Assembly (NCBI GenBank): GCA_016722945.1
Contig: JAEQMT010000059.1
Span: 62,001-126,000, forward strand
Reading direction: 5' to 3'
Length of the DNA stretch: 64,000 nucleotides
From: Desulfofustis sp. PB-SRB1
Lineage (GTDB): Bacteria > Desulfobacterota > Desulfobulbia > Desulfobulbales > Desulfocapsaceae
Shown: piece after piece, positions 16,975 to 26,825 of the stretch
Position numbering within the stretch: the stretch's first letter is position 1
Layout of the letters: each line of letters begins with the position of its first letter
Translations under genes and position numbers: made by a program
The notes under the pieces: generated by a model
What the model was told of the DNA's origin: nothing
The model's input: only the letters and a program-made list of their open reading frames with translations
Database searches by the model: none

Positions 16975-19314
16975 ATGAACTCTACGATACCACCCCTATT
17001 AAAACCCGTGTGGCTGCTTGCCTGGTTTTTCTGTCTGCTGCTGTGGCCACTGGCGAGCACGGCATCTGATACCGGAGAGTTTCTTATCTGGAACACCAAT
17101 ATCATGCAGGCGGAGGTGCTGCTTGAGCAACCGGAGACCACCGTCAAAGAGCTGGAAACGATACGCCAAAGACTTGTCGACCAGCGTCAGAAGGCGCAGG
17201 CGATTGTCGACAATCGCAGTATCCCGCTACGCACCCTCACTGCCCAGCTTGAGGCCCTCGGCCCGGTCCCCGCCGATGGCGCGGTCGAATCCGAACAGAT
17301 GGCTACCCGCCGGCTGGAACTCCAGGAAGAAATCGCCGCGGCCAATGAACCGTTGGTTCAGGCCGAAGAAATCGTCCTGCAGTCCGGTGTGCTGATCACC
17401 GAACTTGACAACTCCATTCGACAGAAAATGGCCAGGTCGTTGATCGCTCGCGATCCCTCACCACTCAATATCACTCACTGGAAGCCCGCTTTTTCCGAAC
17501 TCATGGATGGTTTGCGGCTGGAAAAAGAATCACTGCAAACGGTTTTTGCCAAACCCTATGCCAGGGAAGCATTGAAAAACCGACTGCCGCTTTCACTGTT
17601 TCTTTTTTTCCTGGGTATTGTCACCGTGACCTTGTTCCGCAGCCAAGTCATGCGCCGTCTCATCCCGCGTTACCGGGCCGCTCAGGAGGGCGAGACCATC
17701 AACTGGCCGGCTATTGCCATCAACTGCACGCAGCTCGCTTTGCCTATTCTAAGCGCCGGCCTGTTCATCGGCGGTTTTTACCTGCTTCAGCTCGATTTCG
17801 TGGGGTTGAAGAAATCGTTTTCACTGTTGCCGCTGGTGGCCATTTTCTTTGCCGTCGGTCACTGGCTCGGCCAGTCGCTGTTTGCCCCCGGGCAAGAGGA
17901 AATCCGCATCATCCGGGTAGACGAACAACAGGCCAGAGTCGGCTACCGGCTCATGTTCCTGCTAGGCCTCACCCTGTCACTGCTTACCGCCTGGGGACTC
18001 ATCGAGGCGGGCTACCAGTTTAGCGGTGCCGCCAAAGCGGTATTGACCTTTCCCATTATTCTGCTCGGTAGCTTTGTACTGTGGCGACTGTCAATCGTCT
18101 TTACGCGCGCCCGTGACAACATAAGGAGCCGGGCAGCCGAGATCACCGACGCCGAGGCCGCCATCCATGGCCCCCTGTTGCTGGTATTTGGATGGGCGCT
18201 CAGGGTAGCGGCGATTCTTTCGACGCTCCTGATTATTCTCGGATTTTCCCTGCTTGCCAGCGAGATTCTCGGGCCCATGCTGGCCACCGTTGCCCTATTG
18301 GGGTTGTGCTTTTTTATTTTCGAGATCCTCACAACGTTGCTGGAGCCATTGTTCAATCGTGGCGGTGCCATCCAGGATACCTCGCCAACCCTGCTACCAA
18401 TTTTCGTCGCCTTTTTTATCGGGGTCGCCGTCCTGCCACTTATGGCCTTGAATTGGGGGATGCGCTGGACAACCCTGGTGGATATCTGGCATGCGTTAAA
18501 CGAAGGTTTGTCGATCGGTGAGGTGCGCTTATCCTTGGATGTAATCTTTCTGCTGGCGGTGGTGTTCACCATTGGTCTCGTCATTACCCGCTGGCTGCAA
18601 AAGCTCTTCAGAGTCGCCATTTTACCACGCACCCGGCTCGACATCGGTGGCCAAAATGCGCTGATTACCGGGATTGGCTATACCGGTATCGCCTTTTCAA
18701 CGCTGATCGCCATCTCCTCGGCCGGGCTCAACCTCTCCAGTCTGGCAATTTTCGCCGGCGCCCTCTCGGTCGGGATCGGTTTCGGCCTGCAGACCATCGC
18801 GTCGAATTTCGTGTCCGGCATCATTTTGCTGGTGGAAAGGCCCATAAAAGAGGGCGACTGGATCGATGTGGCCGGATACTCGGGCTACGTCCAGAAAATA
18901 TCGGTGCGCTCAACGCGGATTTTAACCTTTGACCGGCACGACGTGATCATTCCCAACGCCGAGTTAATTGCCGGGGTAGTGACCAACATGACCCTCACCG
19001 GCACGATCGGACGGGTGGTGGTACCGGTGGGGGTGGCGTACGGCACCGACGCCGAAGAGCTGAAGCGATTGCTTCTCGAGATTGCCTCGCGGCACCCGAT
19101 GGTCCTCGCCGTTCCACAACCCTCAGTGCTCTTCATGGGGTTGGGAGAAAGTTCCATCGATTTTGAGCTGCGCTGCTTTATCAAGGACGTCAATTCCATG
19201 CTCTCGGTACGCTCCGATCTCTATTTTTCCATCTATAAAACGCTCGGCGAGGCGGATATAGAAATCCCCTTCCCACAAAGGGTGGTCACCATGCAGCGCG
19301 ATCATGATGGGTAA
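16975..19314 (+). CDS. Large MscS-family mechanosensitive channel (paralog 2)
   Basis: A 779-residue channel. The signal sequence (PVWLLAWFFCLLLWPLASTA) is followed by a periplasmic helical domain of about 170 residues resembling the DUF3772-type N-domain, then multiple membrane helices. The MscS core has AGALSVGIGFGLQTIASNF, FVSGIILLVERPIKEGDWI, ILTFDRHDVIIPNAEL and a C-terminal ADIEIPFPQRVVTMQ. Its closest relative in the window is paralog 1 at 12965-15436, in the opposite orientation. Both keep the pore-lining glycine/alanine pattern, so both look functional. Confidence 0.9.
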   Translation: MNSTIPPLLKPVWLLAWFFCLLLWPLASTASDTGEFLIWNTNIMQAEVLLEQPETTVKELETIRQRLVDQRQKAQAIVDNRSIPLRTLTAQLEALGPVPADGAVESEQMATRRLELQEEIAAANEPLVQAEEIVLQSGVLITELDNSIRQKMARSLIARDPSPLNITHWKPAFSELMDGLRLEKESLQTVFAKPYAREALKNRLPLSLFLFFLGIVTVTLFRSQVMRRLIPRYRAAQEGETINWPAIAINCTQLALPILSAGLFIGGFYLLQLDFVGLKKSFSLLPLVAIFFAVGHWLGQSLFAPGQEEIRIIRVDEQQARVGYRLMFLLGLTLSLLTAWGLIEAGYQFSGAAKAVLTFPIILLGSFVLWRLSIVFTRARDNIRSRAAEITDAEAAIHGPLLLVFGWALRVAAILSTLLIILGFSLLASEILGPMLATVALLGLCFFIFEILTTLLEPLFNRGGAIQDTSPTLLPIFVAFFIGVAVLPLMALNWGMRWTTLVDIWHALNEGLSIGEVRLSLDVIFLLAVVFTIGLVITRWLQKLFRVAILPRTRLDIGGQNALITGIGYTGIAFSTLIAISSAGLNLSSLAIFAGALSVGIGFGLQTIASNFVSGIILLVERPIKEGDWIDVAGYSGYVQKISVRSTRILTFDRHDVIIPNAELIAGVVTNMTLTGTIGRVVVPVGVAYGTDAEELKRLLLEIASRHPMVLAVPQPSVLFMGLGESSIDFELRCFIKDVNSMLSVRSDLYFSIYKTLGEADIEIPFPQRVVTMQRDHDG

Positions 19315-19360
19315 GGTGGAAACAAACTTTGCTGAGATGCCGGCACGCGTGCCGATTCGT

Positions 19361-20176
19361 TCAGGACAGGGTGGCACCAATCAACTGCTGGTCAAAATAG
19401 TTTACCCCCATGCCGCCATCAACCACGATTGACTGACAGGTTATACCTGAGGAACGCGGCGAGAGCAAAAATGCGGCGGTATCCGCCACCTCCTGGGTGG
19501 CAATGGCGGTTTTGCGAAGAATCACCTGCTCGGCGTAGAGATAGCTCTCGACATAGCCGGGAATCCCCGCCGAGGCCGAGGTCTTGAGCAGGGCCGGGGC
19601 GACGGCGTTGAAGCGCACCCGGGAAAAAGACGAAAAGCTTTTGGCGAGAAAGGATAAGGACGACTCCAGAGCCGCCTTGACCGGCGCCATGTAACCGTAA
19701 TTTTCAGCCGCCATGTTCGTGGTGGAGATGGAGATAGTGACCACCGATGCGTCTTCGGCCAACAGTGGCGCGAACTGATCAGCAATGCTGATCAGTGAAT
19801 AACAGGAGATGTCCACCGCCTGCAGAAAGTCCCGCTTCAGGGTCTGATGAAACGGCTTGGCCCCTTCGCTGTAATTGGCAAAGGCGATGGAATGGACGAT
19901 ACCCGCCAGTTTCACCCCACCTGTCGCGGCAAGTTCTTGTTCCACCTGGGCTTTCAGCGCAACGATCTGCTCTTCATGCTCCACGTCACAGACAAACACC
20001 GGGCTGCCGGAAAACAGCTTGCGGGCGGTAGTCGCCCGCTGCTCGGAGCGTACCGAAAGATAGACCACGGCGCCCTGATCGATCAGGGTGCGGGCAATGG
20101 CGGCGGCCACCGAACGCTTGTTGGCCACCCCGAATATAAGAAAAATCTTACCGGAAATATCTAAAAAATCGCTCAC
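19361..20176 (-). CDS. fabI: Enoyl-[acyl-carrier-protein] reductase, FabI type
   Basis: NADH-dependent reduction of enoyl-ACP in fatty-acid elongation. The 271 residues have the FabI-type cofactor loop [39 protein letters not shown] and the catalytic Tyr-x6-Lys (Y and K in [14 protein letters not shown]), then [14 protein letters not shown] and the C-terminal [15 protein letters not shown]. The frame opens at 20203, but the GTG at 20176 has AAGGGGG seven bases upstream and gives the usual family start. FabI-like SDRs sometimes have other substrates, so a specialised enoyl reductase is possible. Confidence 0.85.
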   Translation of the reverse strand: MSDFLDISGKIFLIFGVANKRSVAAAIARTLIDQGAVVYLSVRSEQRATTARKLFSGSPVFVCDVEHEEQIVALKAQVEQELAATGGVKLAGIVHSIAFANYSEGAKPFHQTLKRDFLQAVDISCYSLISIADQFAPLLAEDASVVTISISTTNMAAENYGYMAPVKAALESSLSFLAKSFSSFSRVRFNAVAPALLKTSASAGIPGYVESYLYAEQVILRKTAIATQEVADTAAFLLSPRSSGITCQSIVVDGGMGVNYFDQQLIGATLS

Positions 20177-20399
20177 CCGATTCCCCCTTGCAAATGGCTT
20201 CATTTTATATCACCCAGTAACCGCCGACAAACCGCACCCCAAACACGGCAAACCCACCGGGCGCGACGAGCCATACTACACTATTACAGTCGTGTTGACC
20301 ATGGAGGGTGATACACCAAAAAGCTTGAGGTGACTACGGCAAGCGCAGAAGCAAAGGAAAGCAATTTCGAATTTCTACGAGAGCACCAAACTGATGGCG

Positions 20400-20441
20400 C
20401 CGTAAAAAACCCACCGGAGCGGTTTATAAACCGCCCCGGTA
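20400..20441 (-). terminator. Rho-independent terminator of msrAB
   Basis: On the minus strand, ACCGGGGCGG/CCGCTCCGGT forms a long stem around TTTATAAA (20413-20440), immediately followed by a T tract (GGGTTTTTTACGG). It lies 17 bases past the msrAB stop codon. Confidence 0.8.
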
Positions 20442-20457
20442 TCAACAAAAAAGATTA

Positions 20458-21540
20458 TCAGGTTTCACTCTTGGCGAACAGTTCCAGGTACTCCCCATAT
20501 CCCTTGGCCTCCATCTCATCCACCGGGACAAAGCGCAGGGCGGCGGAGTTGATGCAGTAGCGCAGGTTGGTGGGGGGCGGGCCATCGGTGAAGACGTGGC
20601 CGAGATGGGAATCGGCCTGTTTCGAGCGCACCTCGGTGCGGGTCATGAAGAGCGTGCGATCAACGTGCTCGGTTATCCGGCTCTCTTCAATGGGCTGGGT
20701 GAAACTGGGCCAGCCGGTACCCGAGTCGAACTTATCGCGTGAGCTGAAGAGCGGTTCGCCGGAGACGATATCCACGTAAATCCCTTCTTGCTTGTTGTCC
20801 CAGTATTCGTTATTAAACGGTGGCTCGGTGCCGTCTTTCTGGGTTACCTTGAACTGCATATCGGTAAGGGTCTGGCGCAGTTCCTGCTCGCTGGGCTTGA
20901 CGAATCCGCCGGCTGCTATGGGTTGGTCTTTCCATACCCGCTCGATGAACCCCTTGCGCCCGGAACCCTCTTTGTACAGCGAATAATGGACCACGTTTTT
21001 CTGGTAGTAATTCTGGTGATACTCCTCAGCCACGTAAAACGGTTCCGCCGGCACGATATCTGTTACCACCGGCTTTTCAAAAATACCGGAGGCATCAAGG
21101 GCTGCCTTGGAGCGCATGGCCGCTAAGCGCTGTTCTTCGGTGGTATAGAAGATCGCGGTTTTATAGTGGCTGCCGCGATCGGCAAACTGACCGCCGTCGT
21201 CAGTGGGATCGATTTGCCGCCAGAAGGTGTCGAGCAGGGTGTCGTACGATACCGTTTCCGGGTCATAAGTTACCCGTACCGCTTCATAGTGTCCCGTTTT
21301 GCCCCGTGATACCTTTTCGTAGGTGGCATCCTCGGCGCTGCCGCCGGTATAGCCGGCAACTACATCGGTTACCCCCTCCAGTTGCTCAAAGGGCGGCTCC
21401 ATGCACCAGAAGCATCCGCCGCCAAATAGTGCTGTTTGTTGCTTCATTGTATCTTCCTGTTGTTTCGTAGCGTAAGAGACGCCAATAACAGATATGGCGC
21501 CGAAAATCATGACAAGACTGATAATACCCAAATACTTCAT
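20458..21540 (-). CDS. msrAB: Bifunctional peptide-methionine sulfoxide reductase MsrA/MsrB, membrane-anchored or exported
   Basis: Repairs oxidised methionine, MsrA for the S and MsrB for the R diastereomer. The 360-residue fusion starts with a hydrophobic export segment ([22 protein letters not shown], residues 3-24). The MsrA domain has [11 protein letters not shown] (catalytic C43) and YCGSxTH-like [15 protein letters not shown]. The MsrB domain has [29 protein letters not shown] and the catalytic [13 protein letters not shown]. No zinc-binding CxxC is visible in the MsrB domain, as is usual for this fusion subclass. It is a single gene with its own terminator. The export signal suggests it protects periplasmic proteins. 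Confidence 0.93.
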   Translation of the reverse strand: MKYLGIISLVMIFGAISVIGVSYATKQQEDTMKQQTALFGGGCFWCMEPPFEQLEGVTDVVAGYTGGSAEDATYEKVSRGKTGHYEAVRVTYDPETVSYDTLLDTFWRQIDPTDDGGQFADRGSHYKTAIFYTTEEQRLAAMRSKAALDASGIFEKPVVTDIVPAEPFYVAEEYHQNYYQKNVVHYSLYKEGSGRKGFIERVWKDQPIAAGGFVKPSEQELRQTLTDMQFKVTQKDGTEPPFNNEYWDNKQEGIYVDIVSGEPLFSSRDKFDSGTGWPSFTQPIEESRITEHVDRTLFMTRTEVRSKQADSHLGHVFTDGPPPTNLRYCINSAALRFVPVDEMEAKGYGEYLELFAKSET

Positions 21541-21713
21541 GGCTTACTCCATGATCAATGTTGATGTTTCATATATTACAATAGGCACAAACCGCCTTAC
21601 CGGCAACTGAGCATGGCCATCTCCGGCCGCTTTTCAACACCTTGATTCCAGTATGAAACCATTGTATAAGAGAGCGCATCGTTCGCCTACCCCTGCCGCC
21701 GCGGAGAGACTTC

Positions 21714-23369
21714 ATGCCACAACCACACAACACCAAACGGACCAAGTTCATTTTCATCACCGGGGGCGTTCTCTCTTCCCTCGGCAAAGGGCTGGCCGCC
21801 GCCTCCATCGGCGCTCTGCTGGAAAGCCGGGGGCTTACCGTCACCTTTCAAAAACTCGATCCCTATATCAACGTCGATCCGGGCACCATGAACCCGTTTC
21901 AGCACGGCGAGGTCTATGTCACCGACGACGGCGCCGAGACAGATCTGGACATGGGCCATTACGAGCGCTACACCAACGCGGTGATGGCGCAGAAAAACAA
22001 CTACACCTCCGGCCGCATCTACTACTCGGTGATCACCAAGGAGCGGCGCGGCGAGTATCTGGGCGGTACCGTCCAGGTCATCCCCCATATCACCGACGAA
22101 ATCAAGGCCGCGGTATTGCAGCTCGACGGCAGCGCCGACATCGCCATTATCGAGATCGGCGGCACCATCGGCGATATCGAGGGGCTGCCCTTTGTCGAGG
22201 CGATCCGGCAACTTCGGGTTGATCTGGGACGTGAATACTCCCTGTTTATCCATCTGACCCTGGTGCCCTACATCAAAACCTCCGGCGAGGTAAAGACCAA
22301 GCCCACCCAGCATTCGGTGCGGGAACTCAGAGCCGACGGTATTCAGCCCGACATCATCTTATGCCGTACCGAGGTGCCCCTGAGTGCTGAGCTTAAGGCC
22401 AAGATCGCCCTGTTCTGCTCCGTGTCGCCGGACGCGGTGATCACCGCCATCGACGTGGCCAACATCTACGAAGTGCCCATGCACCTGCACGAGGAAGGGG
22501 TCGATACGAAAATCCTCGAACTGCTCAACGTCTGGACCGGACAACCCAATGTGTCGGCATGGCGATCCCTGATCAAAACCATCAACAATCCCAAACATTC
22601 CGTCACCATCGCCGTCACCGGCAAGTACGTGGAGTTGACCGAGTCGTATAAGAGCTTGCACGAGGCCCTTGGCCACGGCGGCATCGCCAACCGTGCCAAG
22701 GTGAACCTGCGCTACATCAGCGCCGAGGATCTGGAAGGCGCCGACGCCGCCGAACTGCTGGCCGGTTGCGACGGCATTCTGGTGCCCGGCGGTTTCGGCA
22801 AGCGCGGCGCGGAAGGCAAGATCAAGGCAATTTCCCATGCCAGGCAGCACGGTATCCCGTTTTTCGGGATCTGCCTGGGCATGCAGCTGGCGGTGGTGGA
22901 GTTCAGCCGCAATGTGGCCAGGATCAGCACCGCTCATTCCTCCGAAATGGATCCGGCAACCGTCGATCCGGTAATCTATCTGTGCAAAGAGTGGTTTGAT
23001 TATCGTAACAATATCGTCCAGGTTCGTGACGAACACTCGGACATGGGCGGCACCCTGCGGCTGGGCGCCTATCCGTGCACGCTGATTGACGGCACCCTGG
23101 CTAAGCAGGCCTACGGGGTCGGTGAAATCTCCGAGCGCCATCGGCACCGCTACGAGTTCAACAACGAGTACCGCGAACCGCTGCAGGCAGCCGGTCTGAT
23201 TATCTCAGGCGTCTCCCCGGACAACAACCTGGTGGAGATCGTCGAGCTTGGCGGCCATCCCTGGTTTCTGGGCTGCCAGTTTCACCCGGAATTAAAATCC
23301 AAGCCGATGGTGCCGCACCCCCTCTTCCGCGCCTTTATCGGCGCCGCCGTTGACTATCAGCAAAAATAA
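21714..23369 (+). CDS. pyrG: CTP synthase
   Basis: Makes CTP from UTP with glutamine. The 551 residues have the synthetase domain ([40 protein letters not shown], and [20 protein letters not shown]) and a C-terminal class I glutamine amidotransferase domain with GGFGKRG, the nucleophile in FFGICLGMQ, and the His-Glu pair in [11 protein letters not shown]. All key motifs are intact and length is standard. It heads a compact plus-strand operon pyrG-kdsA-kdsC-lptC. This link between CTP synthase and KDO synthesis is common in Gram-negatives (CTP is needed to make CMP-KDO). Confidence 0.97.
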   Translation: MPQPHNTKRTKFIFITGGVLSSLGKGLAAASIGALLESRGLTVTFQKLDPYINVDPGTMNPFQHGEVYVTDDGAETDLDMGHYERYTNAVMAQKNNYTSGRIYYSVITKERRGEYLGGTVQVIPHITDEIKAAVLQLDGSADIAIIEIGGTIGDIEGLPFVEAIRQLRVDLGREYSLFIHLTLVPYIKTSGEVKTKPTQHSVRELRADGIQPDIILCRTEVPLSAELKAKIALFCSVSPDAVITAIDVANIYEVPMHLHEEGVDTKILELLNVWTGQPNVSAWRSLIKTINNPKHSVTIAVTGKYVELTESYKSLHEALGHGGIANRAKVNLRYISAEDLEGADAAELLAGCDGILVPGGFGKRGAEGKIKAISHARQHGIPFFGICLGMQLAVVEFSRNVARISTAHSSEMDPATVDPVIYLCKEWFDYRNNIVQVRDEHSDMGGTLRLGAYPCTLIDGTLAKQAYGVGEISERHRHRYEFNNEYREPLQAAGLIISGVSPDNNLVEIVELGGHPWFLGCQFHPELKSKPMVPHPLFRAFIGAAVDYQQK

Positions 23370-23373
23370 GCAG

Positions 23374-24243
23374 ATGATCGATTCAGTGGTTCGCATCCCG
23401 CGTCCCGGCCAGCCGCCGATTAAGATCGGCTATGGGTGTCCGCCGCTGCTCATGGCCGGGCCCTGTGTGCTGGAGTCCGAAGATGTGGCCTTTACGGTGG
23501 CCCGCACCATGCGCGATCTGTGCCGACACCACAATATTTCCTATGTATTCAAAGGATCTTTCGACAAGGCCAATCGCACCTCCATCAACTCCTTTCGCGG
23601 GCCCGGTCTGACTGAAGGTCTGGAGCTGCTGGCGGCGGTCAAACATGAGCTGGGTATCCCCGTAGTCTCGGACATCCACGAACCGCATCAGGCCGAAACC
23701 GCCGCCGAGGTCCTCGACATCGTGCAGATTCCCGCCTTTTTATGCCGGCAAACCGATCTGCTGGTGGCCGCCGCCCGCACCGGCAAACCGATCAACCTCA
23801 AAAAAGGCCAGTTTGTCGCCCCCTGGGACATGCGGTACAGCGTGGAAAAAATCCGTGCATCAGGGACAAGCCCGGTCATGCTTTTGGAGCGGGGAGCAAA
23901 TTTTGGTTACAATAATCTGGTGGTGGATATGCGGTCGCTGGCGATTATGGCAGCCCTTGGCTGCCCGGTGATCTACGACGCCACCCATTCCGTCCAGCTG
24001 CCGGGCGGCGGCGCGGTCTCCGGCGGCCAGCGCCACTTTATCGCACCGCTGACGCGGGCCGCCATCGGCGCCGGCGTGCATGGATTGTTCATGGAGGTCC
24101 ACCCGGAACCGGCCCAGGCCAAGTGTGACGGCGCCAACTCCTATATGCTTGATAAGATGGATGGCTTTCTTTCCCAGATCGTCCCCTTATGGCGCAGTGT
24201 CGCCGCCCTTGATGTCGATATCTCTTCCGAAATCCATGAGTAG
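23374..24243 (+). CDS. kdsA: 3-deoxy-8-phosphooctulonate (KDO-8-P) synthase
   Basis: Condenses PEP with arabinose 5-phosphate for LPS inner core. The 289 residues show LMAGPCVLES, FKGSFDKANRTSINSFRGPG, VSDIHEPHQ, IPAFLCRQTDLLVAAA, NLKKGQFVAPWDM and YDATHSVQLPGG, all KdsA-specific blocks. The Cys in AGPCVLES is a metal ligand in metal-dependent KdsA and occurs in both classes' alignments. The ATG at 23374 is four bases after the pyrG stop; a TTG at 23350 overlapping pyrG is less likely. Confidence 0.95.
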   Translation: MIDSVVRIPRPGQPPIKIGYGCPPLLMAGPCVLESEDVAFTVARTMRDLCRHHNISYVFKGSFDKANRTSINSFRGPGLTEGLELLAAVKHELGIPVVSDIHEPHQAETAAEVLDIVQIPAFLCRQTDLLVAAARTGKPINLKKGQFVAPWDMRYSVEKIRASGTSPVMLLERGANFGYNNLVVDMRSLAIMAALGCPVIYDATHSVQLPGGGAVSGGQRHFIAPLTRAAIGAGVHGLFMEVHPEPAQAKCDGANSYMLDKMDGFLSQIVPLWRSVAALDVDISSEIHE

Positions 24244-24856
24244 TACGACCGAGTTCAACCATCCTTCCGATTGTGAGGTGCTGAGCGCAATGCGAGAACG
24301 CTCGCGGCGCCGGGCCGAAGCATTCTCGATGGACCCGGTGGTTCAGGAACGGGCCAAGCAGATATCACTTTTGCTCATCGATGTTGACGGGGTGCTCACC
24401 GACGGCCGGATCACCTATAACGACCAGGGCGCCGAGGAAAAAAGTTTTCATGTCCGGGACGGGATGGGCATCAGACTGGTGCGGAACATCGGGGTGGAGG
24501 TGGGGTTGGTCACCGCCCGCACCTCCGCCATGGTTGCACGCCGGGCCACTGAACTGGGAATCGAACACCTGTTTCAGGGGGTTGGCCGCAAGGTTGATAC
24601 TTTTAAGGAAATTATCGCCGCCACCGGCAAAACCCCGCATGAGGTCGCCTATATGGGGGACGACTGGATCGATCTCGGCGTGCTGCAGCGGGTGGGGCTC
24701 GCGGCGTGCCCGGCCGACGCCGCTTCCGAGGTACGCGAAACATGCCACCTGGTCACCGCCCAGAAGGGCGGGATGGGAGCGGTGCGCGAGCTATGCGAGA
24801 TAATCGTGCGTGCCAAGGGCAAGTACCATTCCCTGTTGGATCAGTACCGGTGCTGA
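24236..24856 (+). CDS. kdsC: 3-deoxy-D-manno-octulosonate 8-phosphate phosphatase KdsC-like (HAD family)
   Basis: Removes phosphate from KDO-8-P. The 206 residues have the HAD nucleophile motif LLIDVDGVLTDGR, then KSFHVRDGMGIRL, LVTARTSAMVARRA and the magnesium motif YMGDDWIDLGVLQ. The N-terminal 40 residues are longer than usual and carry no recognised domain; starts at 24291 (MRERSRRRAEA) or 24329 (MDPVVQERAKQ) would give a normal-length protein, and GAGGTG lies before the first of these. With the ATG at 24236 it overlaps kdsA by eight bases. Confidence 0.9.
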   Translation: MSSTTEFNHPSDCEVLSAMRERSRRRAEAFSMDPVVQERAKQISLLLIDVDGVLTDGRITYNDQGAEEKSFHVRDGMGIRLVRNIGVEVGLVTARTSAMVARRATELGIEHLFQGVGRKVDTFKEIIAATGKTPHEVAYMGDDWIDLGVLQRVGLAACPADAASEVRETCHLVTAQKGGMGAVRELCEIIVRAKGKYHSLLDQYRC

Positions 24857-25434
24857 TGAACGCCCGCCGTAATCTGCTGTGGCTGGCGCCGCTTGTCATG
24901 ATTGTCACCTTTCCGCTGTGGCGCCCGCCGGTGGCCTCTTTCCTGGCGCCGCGCGGCGACTTCGACAGCGGCCCAAGCTCGGCCCCGGCCGCCACCCAGG
25001 AATTCGTCATGGACAATGTCCATATTATGCAGAACAAGGCGGACAAAAAAACCGGGGTCATTCGCGCCAAAACCGCGCAAACCGGCAACACCCCCAACGA
25101 CTTTATCCTCCGCTCGGTGGATGGCGAGATTTACAGTGAGCAGGGCGATATCATCACCGTGGTTGCCGATATCGGCCATTATGATATGGTATCACGTACC
25201 CTGACCCTGGAAGACAACGTGGTGGTCAATCGGCAAAGCGAGCAGCAGACGCTCTATTCCGATAAATTGTTCTATTTCGATGAAACACAGCGCATCGAAT
25301 CACCCGGCCCGGCCCGGCTGGTGGGCGAGTATATCGAGATTGACGGCGCCAGCCTCGACTACGACATCGCCACCGCTCAATACAAGGTCGGCGGCAGGCT
25401 GCGCTGCGTGATCATGGATTTTGATGAGAGCTAA
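24856..25434 (+). CDS. lptC: LPS export protein LptC
   Basis: A 192-residue bitopic protein. The N-terminal membrane anchor (LLWLAPLVMIVTFPLWRPPV) is followed by a periplasmic beta-rich domain with VMDNVHIMQNKADKKTGVIRA, DFILRSVDGEIYSEQG and LEDNVVVNRQSEQQTLYSDKL, the LptA/LptC (OstA-like) repeat pattern. LptC takes LPS from the LptBFG pump and hands it to LptA. It overlaps the kdsC stop by one base (TGATG). Normally lptA and lptB follow, but here the operon ends: the convergent trmO gene overlaps its last four bases. Confidence 0.85.
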   Translation: MNARRNLLWLAPLVMIVTFPLWRPPVASFLAPRGDFDSGPSSAPAATQEFVMDNVHIMQNKADKKTGVIRAKTAQTGNTPNDFILRSVDGEIYSEQGDIITVVADIGHYDMVSRTLTLEDNVVVNRQSEQQTLYSDKLFYFDETQRIESPGPARLVGEYIEIDGASLDYDIATAQYKVGGRLRCVIMDFDES

Positions 25435-26156
25435 GTGGGGGGATCAACGCGCTCACAGCTGGTAACGATGTAGCCGTCCGCCTGCCGGCGCCACCTGACA
25501 TTGACATCCCAGAGCAGCATACCAAACTCCTTTTCCCTGCTCCGCTGGCCGGCCGGGCGTGGGTCCTGGGCGAGCACCTCGCCGATCAAGGCGTGCAGGC
25601 GACGGCCGGTGGATGCTTCATACCGGCGGCAGAACCTTTGTACGTCGCTGCTGAATACGATCTCGGCAACACCCTCGCCGGGGGCCGGCACGCTGTTCGC
25701 CGGCTGATCGGTGGCGGCGATATAGGGCTTTATATCGACCACCGGGGTGCCGTCCACCATATCGATACCGCTTATCCGCAGATAGCTGAGCGGTGAATCG
25801 AAGACCATTTCTTCCAGACGCACCACGGAGAGCCCCAGGTGATTGGGGCGATGCGGGCTTCTGGTGGCAAAAACACCGCGCCTCTGTTTTCCACCGAGCC
25901 GCGGCGGGCGCACCGTCGGCTTCCACCCTTCAGCCACCGCCTGGTGAAAGAGAAAGACAACCCAGAGATGAGAAAAATCTTCCACACCGCGAAACATCTC
26001 CGGACGGTCAAACGGCTCTCGCAGCATAATCCGGCCGGTGGCCGACGGGGTCAGTCCCGGCTGTCGGGGAACGCCGAACTTTTCGGGAAAACACGATTCA
26101 ATAACGCCGATGGGCTGCATGGGGCTGTGCAGACCATCGAGGTTGATAGTTGACAT
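25431..26156 (-). CDS. trmO: tRNA (N6-threonylcarbamoyladenosine37-N6)-methyltransferase TrmO-like
   Basis: Methylates t6A37 in threonine tRNA using S-adenosylmethionine. The 241 residues begin MSTINLDGLHSPMQPIGVIESCF, the usual TrmO/TsaA opening, and contain KFGVPRQPGLTP, FSHLWVVFLFH, RRGVFATRSPHRPNHLGLSVV and VDGTPVVDIKPY, all TsaA-family (YaeB) blocks. Length is right for the full two-domain form. It is convergent with lptC with a four-base overlap of stop codons. Confidence 0.9.
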   Translation of the reverse strand: MSTINLDGLHSPMQPIGVIESCFPEKFGVPRQPGLTPSATGRIMLREPFDRPEMFRGVEDFSHLWVVFLFHQAVAEGWKPTVRPPRLGGKQRRGVFATRSPHRPNHLGLSVVRLEEMVFDSPLSYLRISGIDMVDGTPVVDIKPYIAATDQPANSVPAPGEGVAEIVFSSDVQRFCRRYEASTGRRLHALIGEVLAQDPRPAGQRSREKEFGMLLWDVNVRWRRQADGYIVTSCERVDPPT

Positions 26157-26328
26157 ATGAAAATCCAGTGAAATAAAACCGTTTTAACGCTGTCAAAGAA
26201 CACCATGACGACAAAAAATCACCCAGTCACTCTGAGGTGGCTCAACTATGATACTTTAGACTTCAGACTTATATCGCGAAGAAAAAAATCGTGATACTTC
26301 GCTTCGTTTGGTTGACGGCCACGGATTG

Positions 26329-26339
26329 TGTACGGTACA
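26329..26339. promoter_or_regulatory. Palindrome upstream of nikR, candidate operator
   Basis: TGTACGGTACA is an imperfect palindrome 36 bases before the nikR start. It does not match the known NikR box (GTATGA-N16-TCATAC). It may be an autoregulatory or promoter-linked site, but the support is weak. Confidence 0.25.
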
Positions 26340-26375
26340 TGTTTCTATACATACATATTCGAAACAATTTTCATT

Positions 26376-26786
26376 ATGCTGAAACGCTTTACCGTCTCTC
26401 TGGAAGATAGTCTGCTGACCGAATTTGATGCGCTGATCAGCCGACGGCGCTACTCAAACCGTTCCGAGGCGATCCGTGATCTGATCAGGACGGATCTTGT
26501 CGAGCAGGTCTGGCAATCGGACACCCCTGTTATGGGGGTGATCACCCTGGTCTATGATCATCACCAGCACCAGCTCCAGGAAAAGGTAACCCGGCTCCAG
26601 CATGAACATCACCAGCAGGTGGTCTCCACCACCCACGTCCACATGGACGGCAACAATTGTCTTGAGGTGGTGGTGGTCAAGGGCTCGGCGCCTTCCATCC
26701 AGGACCTCGCTCACCGACTGCGGGCGCTCAGGGGCATCCGGGACTGTCAACTGGCGATGAGTTCCACCGGCAGGGATCTGCCGTAA
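26376..26786 (+). CDS. nikR: Nickel-responsive regulator NikR
   Basis: A ribbon-helix-helix repressor of nickel uptake. The 136 residues open MLKRFTVSLEDSLLTEFDAL followed by YSNRSEAIRDLIR, the RHH DNA-binding part. The C-terminal ACT-like domain carries the nickel ligands in HEHHQQVVSTTHVHMDGNNC (His, His-x-His and Cys). The true start is the ATG at 26376; the longer frame from 26328 has a non-homologous leader. No nickel transporter or nickel enzyme is adjacent, so its targets lie outside the window. Confidence 0.92.
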   Translation: MLKRFTVSLEDSLLTEFDALISRRRYSNRSEAIRDLIRTDLVEQVWQSDTPVMGVITLVYDHHQHQLQEKVTRLQHEHHQQVVSTTHVHMDGNNCLEVVVVKGSAPSIQDLAHRLRALRGIRDCQLAMSSTGRDLP

Positions 26787-26825
26787 TCCACCGATGGTGA
26801 ACGCCGCCGCGCAACTCCGCGAAAC

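Noticed and set aside
20340-20410. Similarity to the end of repeat family A (ACTGATGGCGCCGTAAAAAA) and to AGCAATTTCGA near 850
   Set aside because: Only short end-like matches without the repeat body; too weak to call a third copy.
22359-23147. A 262-codon minus-strand open frame
   Set aside because: It is antisense to pyrG, whose motifs are complete.
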